A stretch of 55,790 nt of DNA from Actinomadura sp. CNU-125 (lineage in GTDB: Bacteria; Actinomycetota; Actinomycetes; Streptosporangiales; Streptosporangiaceae). A program made the translations under genes and the position numbers. The notes under the pieces were generated by a model. That model saw only the letters and a list, made by a program, of their open reading frames with translations. It was not told the origin of the DNA and did not search any database. This document shows, one piece after another, positions 15,860-22,425 of this stretch (position 1 is the first letter of the stretch; each line of letters opens with the position of its first letter). The DNA lies in contig NZ_MKJY01000299.1 in NCBI RefSeq assembly GCF_001942465.1, positions 1 to 55,790 on the forward strand, in the 5' to 3' direction.

Positions 15860-16767
15860 CCAACCAGCCGAAGCCGAAGCCCGCGACCGCGGCCGAAACC
15901 ATCCGGGAACTCCTCGGGCAGCTCCACGGCGAGATCATCACCCGCGAGAAGGTTCCCCGGTACCGGCAGGTGCGCCGCTCACAGGACCGCACCGTCGCCG
16001 TGCTCGATTGGGCAACGCACGTCACGAAAGAGCCGGGCCTCCTCGCGCAGCTCGGGGTCACCAACCGCCGCGCGGCTGCTGTCCCGGTGGAGGTGCGCCG
16101 CTGGCAGCCCGACCCGTGCCCGTGCAACGAGCCAGAGCGGGTGGAGCGCCGCGGACGGGTGAAGTGCTGGCACGGCCGGTGGGTCCTGCACCGCGTCGAA
16201 CAGCGCGTCGTCGAAGGCGTCGCGTCCGCCGGCGCCGCGATCCCCTCGGGATCCCCGGGCTGGGACGCCGACGGTGCCCTGTCCCCGCTCATCGGGGGTT
16301 CTCCCGATCCGGGAGAACCCGTCACCGAGGCGTGGCACGCCGCGGACGAGATCCGCCGGGACCTGGACGAGCTCGGGCATGCGCTCGCCGATCAGGGCTG
16401 GAAGGCGCCCGCCACGCTCGTGACGATCGCGCTCGAAGACGAAGACACCGGGAAGTGGATCGCCTCCAGGCTCCGCGCGATCGTGGGGCGGGCGCGGATC
16501 GCGGCGGACTATGACGCGCCGATGGTGCCGCTGCGGGACGTGTATTGCCCGGACTGTGGTGGGCCGTTGAAGGTGCGTGCGGACGCGAGCAGCGCGGTGT
16601 GGTGTGACGGGTGGGTACCCGTCCACGGGCCCGCGGCCGCAGATGACCCGGACTGGCCGGCGGACTCCGAGGAGTGGGGGCCGGTGGGGCAGGCGCGGTG
16701 TGGTGCGTCGTGGCCGCGCGGGTCGTGGGTCCGGTTGCTGGAGGAAGCAGAACGGGAGGCAGGGTGA
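15856..16767 (+). CDS. conserved actinophage-type protein with zinc ribbon, 303 aa
   Basis: TTG 15856 overlaps the regulator stop. Residues 1-60: ETIRELLGQLHGEIITREKV. A Cys-rich part CPCNEPERVERRGRVKCW follows, then a helical block (TEAWHAADEIRRDLDELGHA), then CPDCGGPLKVRADASSAVWC, a zinc ribbon, and a Trp-rich end. This arrangement occurs in actinobacterial phages with no known function. A perfect hairpin lies in its coding region at 16296-16320. Ends with a GTGA overlap. Confidence 0.65.
   Translation: MTNQPKPKPATAAETIRELLGQLHGEIITREKVPRYRQVRRSQDRTVAVLDWATHVTKEPGLLAQLGVTNRRAAAVPVEVRRWQPDPCPCNEPERVERRGRVKCWHGRWVLHRVEQRVVEGVASAGAAIPSGSPGWDADGALSPLIGGSPDPGEPVTEAWHAADEIRRDLDELGHALADQGWKAPATLVTIALEDEDTGKWIASRLRAIVGRARIAADYDAPMVPLRDVYCPDCGGPLKVRADASSAVWCDGWVPVHGPAAADDPDWPADSEEWGPVGQARCGASWPRGSWVRLLEEAEREAG
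16296..16320 (+). other. perfect 11-bp stem-loop inside a coding region
   Basis: GGGTTCTCCCG (16296-16306) and CGGGAGAACCC (16310-16320) pair perfectly around a 3-nt loop. It is very stable and lies inside the 303-aa gene, where it encodes a Gly/Pro/Ser-rich turn. It could pause ribosomes, terminate transcription in some conditions, or be a protein site; no function shown. Confidence 0.6.
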
Positions 16768-17030
16768 CGGCGAGAGCGCTGCCGTGCATTGCGTGCGGCC
16801 GGGTCTTGGAGGCGGTGTTCGTCAGCGACGCCGCTGTCCAACCCTGCGACGGGGTGACGTTCCGCGGCAGCCCCGGCTACGGCTCGGCGTTCGATGAGAC
16901 GCCGGGGGAGCTGGAGGTCGTGGTGTGCGACGCATGCTTGGACGAGCGATGCCAGCGGGTGGTCCGGGTCGTCACGACGCACACGGTCACCGCCCGGCGT
17001 GAGGGGTGGGACCCGGACACGCTCGGGTAA
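16764..17030 (+). CDS. zinc-motif protein, 88 aa
   Basis: GTG 16764 overlaps the upstream stop. Two Cys pairs, CIACGRVLEAVF and CDACLDERCQRV, suggest a treble-clef or ribbon. Last gene of the left + operon; its TAA is followed by the structured intergenic region. Confidence 0.65.
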   Translation: MTARALPCIACGRVLEAVFVSDAAVQPCDGVTFRGSPGYGSAFDETPGELEVVVCDACLDERCQRVVRVVTTHTVTARREGWDPDTLG

Positions 17031-17125
17031 TTGACCGGTTTTGCGGTGGGCGGCCGGGTACTCTAGAAGCTGTGGCCCGGGAAGGCCACACACGTCGGAC
17101 ACCCAGCCTGAGCTGGGAGTTCTTC
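17031..17125 (+). other. structured intergenic segment, possible small RNA or leader
   Basis: Between convergent genes. It holds a TTGACC at 17031, a TACTCT at 17059-17064 (the same -10-like hexamer as at 19676; spacing to TTGACC is 22, poor), and two tidy hairpins: GTGGCC/GGCCAC around 17072-17089 and CCCAGC-CTGA-GCTGGG at 17102-17117. With the terminator that follows, it could encode a short structured RNA. No ORF. Confidence 0.35.
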
Positions 17126-17192
17126 TCGAAAACGAAGACGGGCCTTGGGATCAAACGCGGGTGCGAACCGCGCCTGAGGCCCGTTTTCGCGT
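17126..17192 (+). terminator. bidirectional terminator between convergent operons
   Basis: ACGGGCCT (17138-17145) pairs with AGGCCCGT (17177-17184), extended by CGAAAA (from about 17127) against TTTTCG; TTTT follows on the + strand and the A-run gives a T-run on the - strand. It separates the + gene ending at 17030 from the - gene ending at 17193. Confidence 0.7.
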
Positions 17193-17597
17193 TCAGAAGC
17201 TGATGCCGTAGTGCGCCGCAACCTTCTCGACCGTCCGGCACGGCCACTCCGGGAACTCCGCGTCGTACCCGTCCATGTCGTCACCCCCACACTCACCCCG
17301 CGGGTTCTCGACGTGCAGGTCCAGGACGATCCGCGCGACCGGGGCCGTGATCGCGGCGAGCGCCTCCCGTGCGGCCGCGCGCCGCGCCTCGTGTTCCTCC
17401 GCCCGCTGCCGCCACTCGGCCGCACGCCGCTCCCGCTCCGCCCGCTCGACAGGCGTCGGCTCGACCAGGCCGTGGTCGAGGAGGAGTTCACGGGAGACCG
17501 GCACGATCACGCCCGGCTTGTTGACGGTGTAGTACTCGACGTCCATCCCGCCATCGTCCCCGACAGGAACGGCGGCGCGCAGGACGATTACCGCCAC
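17193..17597 (-). CDS. hypothetical protein with charged helix, 134 aa
   Basis: Last gene of the - operon. GTG 17597 overlaps the TAG of the mini zinc-finger gene; an ATG at 17546 (MDVEYYTVNKPGVIV) is an equally plausible start giving 117 aa. The middle is a long Glu/Arg/Ala helix (RAERERRAAEWRQRAEEHEA). The end has ECGGDDMDGYDAEFPEWPC. Function unknown. Confidence 0.6.
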   Translation of the reverse strand: MAVIVLRAAVPVGDDGGMDVEYYTVNKPGVIVPVSRELLLDHGLVEPTPVERAERERRAAEWRQRAEEHEARRAAAREALAAITAPVARIVLDLHVENPRGECGGDDMDGYDAEFPEWPCRTVEKVAAHYGISF

Positions 17598-17707
17598 TAC
17601 TCCGTGCAGGTGCCCTTACATGCCGGGCACGTCACCGGCCGGTTCTTTTCGTCAAGCACCGTCCCGATCCCGTTGCAGCGACGGCACTTCGGGGGATCAT
17701 CTGCCAC
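17597..17707 (-). CDS. DnaJ-type mini zinc finger protein, 36 aa
   Basis: GTG at 17707 behind AGGAG. The product starts VADDPPKCRRCNGIGTVLD and ends CPACKGTC: two CxxCxGxx modules like the DnaJ Cys-rich repeat, enough for one zinc. Tiny but well supported by motif, ribosome-binding site and overlap. Such peptides are common in actinophages; role unknown. Confidence 0.65.
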   Translation of the reverse strand: MADDPPKCRRCNGIGTVLDEKNRPVTCPACKGTCTE

Positions 17708-17716
17708 GAGCGTCTC

Positions 17717-17962
17717 CTAACGCAGCCACGACGGGGTGCGGATCTGCGACTGCGGCCGGTACTTCGCCCCGCAGTCCGTGCACACCATGTGGACAACCAG
17801 ATCGCAGCGCGTGCACGTATCGAGCGGACTCGCCCCGACCTGGTCGGTGTGACGGTCCTCGAACGTGCGCGGGTCCCCGCAGGACCAGCAGTAGATGTCG
17901 ATGACGGGCGCGGCGGGGACCCCGGGCGCGAGTTGCGGGATGTGGTCGAGGGTGGGCGCCAT
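17717..17962 (-). CDS. zinc-ribbon protein, 81 aa
   Basis: ATG 17962. Contains CWSCGDPRTFE, CTRCDLVVHMVC and CTDCGAKYR: three Cys pairs, enough for two zinc sites. No strong ribosome-binding site is seen and 48 nt separate it from the upstream gene. DNA- or RNA-binding is possible. Confidence 0.6.
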   Translation of the reverse strand: MAPTLDHIPQLAPGVPAAPVIDIYCWSCGDPRTFEDRHTDQVGASPLDTCTRCDLVVHMVCTDCGAKYRPQSQIRTPSWLR

Positions 17963-18010
17963 GCGTGGCAGTGTGCCACGGGCCGGTTACGGAGTCTTGT
18001 ATCCCGGTGG

Positions 18011-18469
18011 CTAGGTGGCCCACTCTTTTCGCCATCCGTCGCGGTGCCGGTAGCCCTGCGCGAGCAGCCGGACGGTGGCGCACGGGACGCCGCGCTTGTT
18101 CCTGCACGTTTCGCACACGTCGATTCGCACGCGCCGCATGTCTTCCCCGACGGCGTAGGTCTTGGTGGTGGCGTGTTCGTCGAGGATGGCGAGCTTGGCG
18201 TCAGCGTCGGCGATCACGTCCTGCGGGTCATGCAGGGCGATGTGCGCCGCTGTCTCGCGCCACGGCTGGGGGACGTCGTCGTCATCGACCTCGATCGTCC
18301 GGGCCATCATGCGGGCGCAGTCGGGGCGCCCGCAGTCGTCAAGTGGACCGATCTCGCTGGGCTGGTAGCGGTCGACTGTCCAGGGGCCGGGCGTTGCTGC
18401 GAGCGCTGCCGCTCGGTCGGCCTCGACCTGCGCACGCAACCATGCGGCCATCTCCGCAACGTCGCTCAT
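18011..18469 (-). CDS. DUF6221-like protein, 152 aa
   Basis: ATG 18469 (MSDVAEMAAWLRAQVEADRA) overlaps the previous stop. Family features: LAATPGPW after the first helix, an HIALHDPQDVIADADAKLAI segment, and a final aromatic/basic RHRDGWRKEW. A central Cys pair (CGRPDC, CETCRNKRG) adds a zinc option. DUF6221 proteins are frequent in actinophages with no known function. One of three related genes here. Confidence 0.7.
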   Translation of the reverse strand: MSDVAEMAAWLRAQVEADRAAALAATPGPWTVDRYQPSEIGPLDDCGRPDCARMMARTIEVDDDDVPQPWRETAAHIALHDPQDVIADADAKLAILDEHATTKTYAVGEDMRRVRIDVCETCRNKRGVPCATVRLLAQGYRHRDGWRKEWAT

Positions 18470-18732
18470 CTGACCGCCCCCTCCTCGGAGGCCGGGCGTG
18501 ACGGGCAGCCGTGCGGGCACGCCCAGCTCCCGGCCTGGTAGGTGGGTGCACCTCCGTCGTTGTGCGGGATGACGATGAGGGACACGTTGACGCGCGTTCC
18601 GCAGACAAGGCAGGGCGCCCACTTCTGCCGCCCCCATTCCTGCGGGGTGAAGCCGCCGGGCGGCTCCCCGTGCTGGTCTTCCATGTCGAGGGTCCTCGGG
18701 TCGATGCGCCACTCTCGTGCGCCGTCGCTCAC
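18466..18732 (-). CDS. zinc-motif protein, 88 aa
   Basis: GTG 18732 overlaps the upstream stop. Contains CLVCGTRVNVSLIVIPHND and CPHGC, a likely zinc ribbon, with Trp-rich surroundings (PQEWGRQKWAP). Overlaps the DUF6221-like gene by four bases. Confidence 0.65.
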   Translation of the reverse strand: MSDGAREWRIDPRTLDMEDQHGEPPGGFTPQEWGRQKWAPCLVCGTRVNVSLIVIPHNDGGAPTYQAGSWACPHGCPSRPASEEGAVR

Positions 18733-18947
18733 GGCAGCCTCCTCAGGATGTTCCCGAGCGCATGGTAGAGAGCCAGCACCTCACCCGTGTCCGTGAGCTC
18801 CCCGCGCTGCAGCCGGACGAGAAGGATCGCGGCGCGGCGTTCCTCGACCGTGAGGTCCGGTGTCCGCCAGATGTGCCGCTCCCACGGCGCGAGGTCGGGC
18901 AGCGACACCGACGGCGGGATGTGGACGGGCTTGTCGTCGTTGCTCAC
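18729..18947 (-). CDS. hypothetical helical protein, 72 aa
   Basis: GTG 18947 overlaps the TGA of the upstream DUF6221-like gene. Sequence VSNDDKPVHIPPSVSLPDLA then a helix LTVEERRAAILLVRLQRGEL. No Cys, no catalytic motif. Function unknown. Confidence 0.6.
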   Translation of the reverse strand: MSNDDKPVHIPPSVSLPDLAPWERHIWRTPDLTVEERRAAILLVRLQRGELTDTGEVLALYHALGNILRRLP

Positions 18948-19347
18948 GGCCGCCATTCCTTCCGGTAACTGGGGTGGCCGGCGTACACCTGCGCGAGGAG
19001 TTGCAGCGTTGGGCACGGGTCGGCGTTGTCGTAGTCGGCGGCACCGCAGGAGTGCAGGCCCTCGTGGATGTCTACGATCTGTCGCTTGGCCTCGACCTCG
19101 GCCAGCACGCGGGCCGGGTCGAACCGCGCGAAGTGCGTCAGCTCCTCTTCGGTGAAGTCGGCGCGGTCGCTGGAGATCTCCAGCCCGTCGGCGTCACGCA
19201 GCACCGTGTACCCGATTAGTACGTCACCGTCGAAGTCGTCCTGCTCGACGGTCAGGCGCCAGGGCGCGGCCGACGACGCGGCCGCCGCACGCGCGCCTCC
19301 TCATCCTCCGCGAGACGCGCGCGGAGGAAATCCACCAACTCACTCAC
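18944..19347 (-). CDS. DUF6221-like protein, frame broken, about 134 aa
   Basis: GTG 19347 (VSELVDFLRARLAEDEEA) overlaps the RHH-gene stop by four bases. Near 19290 the frame breaks in GCGCGC and resumes as APWRLTVEQDDFDGD, then HFARFDPARVLAEVEAKRQI and YAGHPSYRKEWRP, the DUF6221 C terminus. Length is 3n+2, so one base is missing. Confidence 0.65.
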
Positions 19348-19601
19348 TGCTGGCCGCTCTTCGGAGGACGGCCGCCTTTACGGGCGCGTCGTTCGGATAG
19401 CTCTCGGTCCGCTCTGGCGAGGTCGGCGAGGTCCTGTTCGTCGCCGTGCGCATTGATGACGTCGCGGATGTGGTCGAGGAGGTCGGCCGAGCGTGTGACG
19501 CCGATCCGTTCGGCGACGCGTCCGTATGCCTCCCACATGACGCGCGGGACGCGGAACCGGGTGATGTAGGTCTGGCCGGCTGCGTCGTCTGGGTCGGTCA
19601 T
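19344..19601 (-). CDS. ribbon-helix-helix type repressor, 85 aa
   Basis: ATG 19601. Residues 10-50 fit an Arc/CopG-like ribbon-helix-helix: TYITRFRVPRVMWEAYGRVA then RIGVTRSADLLDHIRDVI. The tail is charged and basic (ERRARKGGRPPKSG). First gene of the - operon and next to an array of three copies of one 10- to 11-bp operator sequence, so autorepression and control of the divergent + operon are likely. Confidence 0.75.
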   Translation of the reverse strand: MTDPDDAAGQTYITRFRVPRVMWEAYGRVAERIGVTRSADLLDHIRDVINAHGDEQDLADLARADRELSERRARKGGRPPKSGQQ

Positions 19602-19717
19602 GGTGTCTCTTCTCTGTGTCGTGTTCCTACGGGGAATCTTCGCACAACTTATTGCGTAGGAACACGGTTGTGGGTTACTCTGTTCCTACGCGGTAACGAC
19701 AGCGAGGAGACAGAGAC
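19602..19717. promoter_or_regulatory. divergent control region with three operator copies
   Basis: GTGTTCCTACG at 19621-19631, its inverse CGTAGGAACAC at 19655-19665, and TGTTCCTACG at 19681-19690. On the + strand TTGCGT (19653-19658), a 17-nt spacer and TACTCT (19676-19681) form a good promoter that the second and third operators overlap. The first operator lies where the - strand promoter of the RHH gene should be. The segment is unusually AT-rich for this DNA. Confidence 0.75.
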
Positions 19718-20071
19718 ATGGCGAAGGCAACCACCCCCAAGACGGCCACCTGCCGCCGCCCCGGCTGCCACGCCACCCTCACCAACCCCCGCAGCGTCGC
19801 CCGCGGCATCGGCCCCACCTGCGCCCGCAAGGAGCGCCAAGACAACGCCGCCCGCGCCGCCGGCATCAAGCCCGCCACCCTCGTCAAGGCCCGCGAGCTC
19901 ATCGCGGACGGCGGCATCATCCCCATCCGCGGCCGCCGCGTCTTCCGCGCCGTGTCCTCCGACGGCACCGCCACCTACCTCACCGCCCCCCAGGCGTGCT
20001 CGTGCGCCGCAGGGCTCCGTGGGAAGCACGGATGTTTCCATCGCGCCGCAGCCACCCTGCTGGCCGCCTGA
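19718..20071 (+). CDS. DUF6011 plus SWIM-type zinc-finger protein, 117 aa
   Basis: ATG 19718 behind GCGAGGAGA. N-terminal CRRPGCHATLTNPRSVARGI then GPTC (DUF6011-like), C-terminal CSCAAGLRGKHGCFH matching the SWIM pattern CxC...CxH. SWIM fingers act in DNA or protein binding. First gene of the + block under the operator array. The middle ELIADGGIIPIRGRRVFRAV is a beta hairpin before the SWIM motif. Confidence 0.75.
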   Translation: MAKATTPKTATCRRPGCHATLTNPRSVARGIGPTCARKERQDNAARAAGIKPATLVKARELIADGGIIPIRGRRVFRAVSSDGTATYLTAPQACSCAAGLRGKHGCFHRAAATLLAA

Positions 20072-20087
20072 CCAGGAAGGACCCACC

Positions 20088-20432
20088 GTGATCCTCGACC
20101 TCGACGAACCGCTCTTCTCCGACGACCACGCGTTCCACGGCCTCCTCACCCTCGACGAGATCACCGAGATCGAGACCGACTGGAAGGCCGCGAAGGTCGA
20201 CGAGTGGTGCGCCGTCACCGCCCTCACCGCCGCCGCCAACCACCTCCGCACCGTCGCCGCCCTGCCCGCCGCCGCCCGGTTCGGCTACGTCCTGAACGCC
20301 GCGTTCAACACCGCCGTCGAACGCGACCCGCGGGCCGCCCGCGCCGTCCAGGCGTACCGGGACGCGCACGCCGCGTACCGCAACGCCACCCACGCCAAGA
20401 CCTGCATCCGCCGCCGCGCCCACGCGGCCTGA
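20088..20432 (+). CDS. hypothetical helical protein, 114 aa
   Basis: GTG 20088 behind AGGAAGGA. Starts VILDLDEPLFSDDHAFHGLL; the rest is Ala-rich helices ending KTCIRRRAHAA. No catalytic motif. Followed by an 84-nt gap with a hairpin. Confidence 0.65.
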   Translation: MILDLDEPLFSDDHAFHGLLTLDEITEIETDWKAAKVDEWCAVTALTAAANHLRTVAALPAAARFGYVLNAAFNTAVERDPRAARAVQAYRDAHAAYRNATHAKTCIRRRAHAA

Positions 20433-20442
20433 CGCCCCGCCT

Positions 20443-20467
20443 CGGGCCCACACCCCGCACGGGCCCG
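20443..20467 (+). other. intergenic hairpin
   Basis: CGGGCCC (20443-20449) and GGGCCCG (20461-20467) with an 11-nt loop, no T-run. First of four similar hairpins in the gaps of this operon. Confidence 0.45.
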
Positions 20468-20516
20468 GTACAGGACGCCAGACCCGGCGCCCCACCCCCG
20501 AGAAAGGAACAACCGC

Positions 20517-21011
20517 ATGGGCTACACCACCGACTTCACCGGCCACATCACCATCAACCCCCCGCTCAACCCCCACGAGATCACCTACCTCAAGCGGTTC
20601 GCCGACACCCGCCGCATGCACCGCGACAACGGCCCCTACTTCACCGGCAGCGGCCACGCCGGGCAGGGCCCCGACAACGACATCGTCAACGGCAACGCGC
20701 CCGGCCCCGAGCAGCCCAGCCTCTGGTGCAACTGGGTCCCGACCGACGACGGCACCGCCATCAAGTGGAACGGCGCCGAGAAGTTCTACAACTCGGTCGA
20801 GTGGATGCGGTACCTCCTCCAGGCGTTCCTGGAGAAGGGCGCGTTCGTTCAGGTGGAGCTGGCGGCGCCGGTCGACGGCCGCCACTACGCGCCCGAGTTC
20901 GAGCACTTCACGTTCGACCACGTCCTCGACGGCGTCATCGACGCGCAGGGCGAGGACCCCGGCGACCGGTGGGTGCTGATCGTCGAGGACAACGAGGTGA
21001 GCGGGGGCTGA
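20517..21011 (+). CDS. DUF6205-like MGY protein, 164 aa
   Basis: ATG 20517 behind GAGAAAGGAAC. Begins MGYTTDFTGHITINPPLNPH, the same opening pattern as the - strand gene at 26195-26599 (MGYHTYVTGEFEITPPL). The body has aromatic-rich segments (LWCNWVPTDDGTAIKWNG) and an acidic end. Function of the family unknown. Confidence 0.7.
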   Translation: MGYTTDFTGHITINPPLNPHEITYLKRFADTRRMHRDNGPYFTGSGHAGQGPDNDIVNGNAPGPEQPSLWCNWVPTDDGTAIKWNGAEKFYNSVEWMRYLLQAFLEKGAFVQVELAAPVDGRHYAPEFEHFTFDHVLDGVIDAQGEDPGDRWVLIVEDNEVSGG

Positions 21012-21071
21012 CGGCCTGTCTCGTCCCGGAACGCAGTGTCCGGGGCGGGGCTGGAAGTCAGACCCGCGACC

Positions 21072-21087
21072 GCCCCCAACCGGGGGC
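21072..21087 (+). other. intergenic hairpin
   Basis: GCCCCC (21072-21077) and GGGGGC (21082-21087) just upstream of the AGGAAGGA ribosome-binding site of the gene at 21102. Confidence 0.4.
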
Positions 21088-21101
21088 AGGAAGGACCCAT
21101 C

Positions 21102-21602
21102 ATGACCACCACCGCCCAGCTCACCCCCGTCGAGGTCGTCACCCACCGCTCCGCCATCTACGGCGCGAAGTCGGTCGACGGCGCCTGGACGTACTACAGC
21201 AAGAACGGCCGGGTCGAGGTCACCCACCAGACCGGCCGCCGCTTCTGGGCGACCGACCTCGACCGCGGACGGCAGGCGACCGCCGACGCCGGGTTCGTCG
21301 CGGCGCTCCTCGCCGCCCCGCCCGCCGGCACGCCCCTCAACCGGGCCGAGCTGGACGCGATCTGCGGGGAGCTGGACGCGGCCGACGTGCGGCAGATGAT
21401 GGAGCTCGCCGCCGCCAGCGACGTGGACGTCAAGGTCCGGGTCGCCGACCGGATCACCGCGCGGTTGCAGGCGGACATCGCGGACTGGCGCGCCGACGAG
21501 GCGAGCAAGGCGGCGCGGACGGTGTACCGGATCGCGCCGACGACGTGGCTGTCCACGCTCCGGCAGGTGCGGCCGGACCTGGTGCCGCCGCGCATGGGCT
21601 GA
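21102..21602 (+). CDS. hypothetical protein, 166 aa
   Basis: ATG 21102 after AGGAAGGACCC. Beta-rich N terminus (VVTHRSAIYGAKSVDGAWTY) then a long helical part (ELDAADVRQMMELAAASDVD) and TVYRIAPTTWLSTLRQVRPD. No known motif. May bind nucleic acid. Confidence 0.65.
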   Translation: MTTTAQLTPVEVVTHRSAIYGAKSVDGAWTYYSKNGRVEVTHQTGRRFWATDLDRGRQATADAGFVAALLAAPPAGTPLNRAELDAICGELDAADVRQMMELAAASDVDVKVRVADRITARLQADIADWRADEASKAARTVYRIAPTTWLSTLRQVRPDLVPPRMG

Positions 21603-21612
21603 CGTTGCGTCC

Positions 21613-21640
21613 GGGCGGCCCGGCCTCGGTCGGGCCGTCC
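21613..21640 (+). other. intergenic hairpin
   Basis: GGGCGGCCCG (21613-21622) and CGGGCCGTCC (21631-21640) form a 10-bp stem with one G-U pair, 8-nt loop. Between the 166-aa and 123-aa genes. Confidence 0.5.
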
Positions 21641-21677
21641 CACGGAGCGCCAAGCCTTCCACCCGAACGGGAGCGAC

Positions 21678-22049
21678 ATGATCACCCCCAGCTTCTTCGA
21701 CCTGGTCGAGTTCCTCGGCCCCTGCGTCGACGACGGACTCATCACCGAAACCGCTGCCGCCCGCCTCCTCATCGAGGGGACCGACGCGCAGCTCACCATC
21801 AGCGGCGCCGCCTGCTACCTGGTCAACCACCGCACCGCGCGGGCCGACCACAACGAGCGGCTCGCCCGCGTGAACACGCTCATCGCCGCGATCGAAGCCG
21901 ACCGGGCCGCGGTGACGCCGGAGGAGAAGGCCGCGGCGGGGCAGCGGCTGGAGATCGAGCTGGTGCTGCAGCGCGCCGCGGATCAGGAGAAGGCGCGGCG
22001 GGACGCGCGGCGGCGGCTGCGGCGGGCCCGGTCCGACGACGAGGTGTGA
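21678..22049 (+). CDS. hypothetical protein with basic coiled coil, 123 aa
   Basis: ATG 21678 behind ACGGGAG. N-terminal half FFDLVEFLGPCVDDGLITET, then a charged helix ending in DQEKARRDARRRLRRARSDD, a highly basic tail. Possibly nucleic-acid-binding. Function unknown. Confidence 0.65.
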   Translation: MITPSFFDLVEFLGPCVDDGLITETAAARLLIEGTDAQLTISGAACYLVNHRTARADHNERLARVNTLIAAIEADRAAVTPEEKAAAGQRLEIELVLQRAADQEKARRDARRRLRRARSDDEV

Positions 22050-22058
22050 CGCCGTGCT

Positions 22059-22089
22059 GGCCGCCCCGCTGCCCCGTGGCGGGGCGGCC
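22059..22089 (+). other. perfect 10-bp intergenic hairpin
   Basis: GGCCGCCCCG (22059-22068) and CGGGGCGGCC (22080-22089), 11-nt loop, no T-run. Strongest of the four spacer hairpins in this operon. Confidence 0.55.
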
Positions 22090-22131
22090 TGCGTGACGCC
22101 AGACCCCAACCCCCGGAGAGAAGAGGAACAC

Positions 22132-22377
22132 ATGAAGATCAACCTCGTGGCCGCGGCCCAAGCTGACGGCCCGGACGACGGCACGTTCACCACCTGCTAC
22201 TCCTGCGGCTCCACGTCGGTGCGAGACCTCGGGCTGCTGGTGGCCGAGGATCTGCTGTCGGTGCAGCGGGTGGCGTGGTGCCCCAGCGAGTCGTGCCAGG
22301 TGGACCGTGAGTGCTCCACCGGGATGATGGTGTTCATCGAGCCGACGGACGACGGCGGGTTCAAGCGCTGGCTGTGA
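22132..22377 (+). CDS. small protein with Cys motif, 81 aa
   Basis: ATG 22132 behind GGAGAGAAGAGG. Contains CYSCGSTSVRDLGLLV and CPSESCQVDREC: five Cys in two groups, a possible zinc ribbon. Last gene of the + block. Confidence 0.65.
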   Translation: MKINLVAAAQADGPDDGTFTTCYSCGSTSVRDLGLLVAEDLLSVQRVAWCPSESCQVDRECSTGMMVFIEPTDDGGFKRWL

Positions 22378-22389
22378 ACCCGACACGAG

Positions 22390-22422
22390 AAGGCCCGCAT
22401 CCTGTCCGGGGTGCGGGCCCTT
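22390..22422. terminator. bidirectional terminator between convergent genes
   Basis: GGCCCGCA (22392-22399) and TGCGGGCC (22412-22419) around a 12-nt loop, flanked by AA/TT on the outer sides (one C bulged). It separates the + gene ending at 22377 from the - C5 methyltransferase ending at 22426. Confidence 0.65.
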
Positions 22423-22425
22423 CCG

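Noticed and set aside
17140..17190. A tRNA-like T arm (CGCGG-GTGCGAA-CCGCG)
   Set aside because: The loop is not TTCRA and no acceptor, D or anticodon arms can be built; the segment folds better as a terminator.
19980..22193. A 737-codon open frame on the - strand
   Set aside because: It lies antisense to five clear + genes, is Gly/Val/Arg repetitive, and has no domain; an antisense shadow of GC-rich coding.
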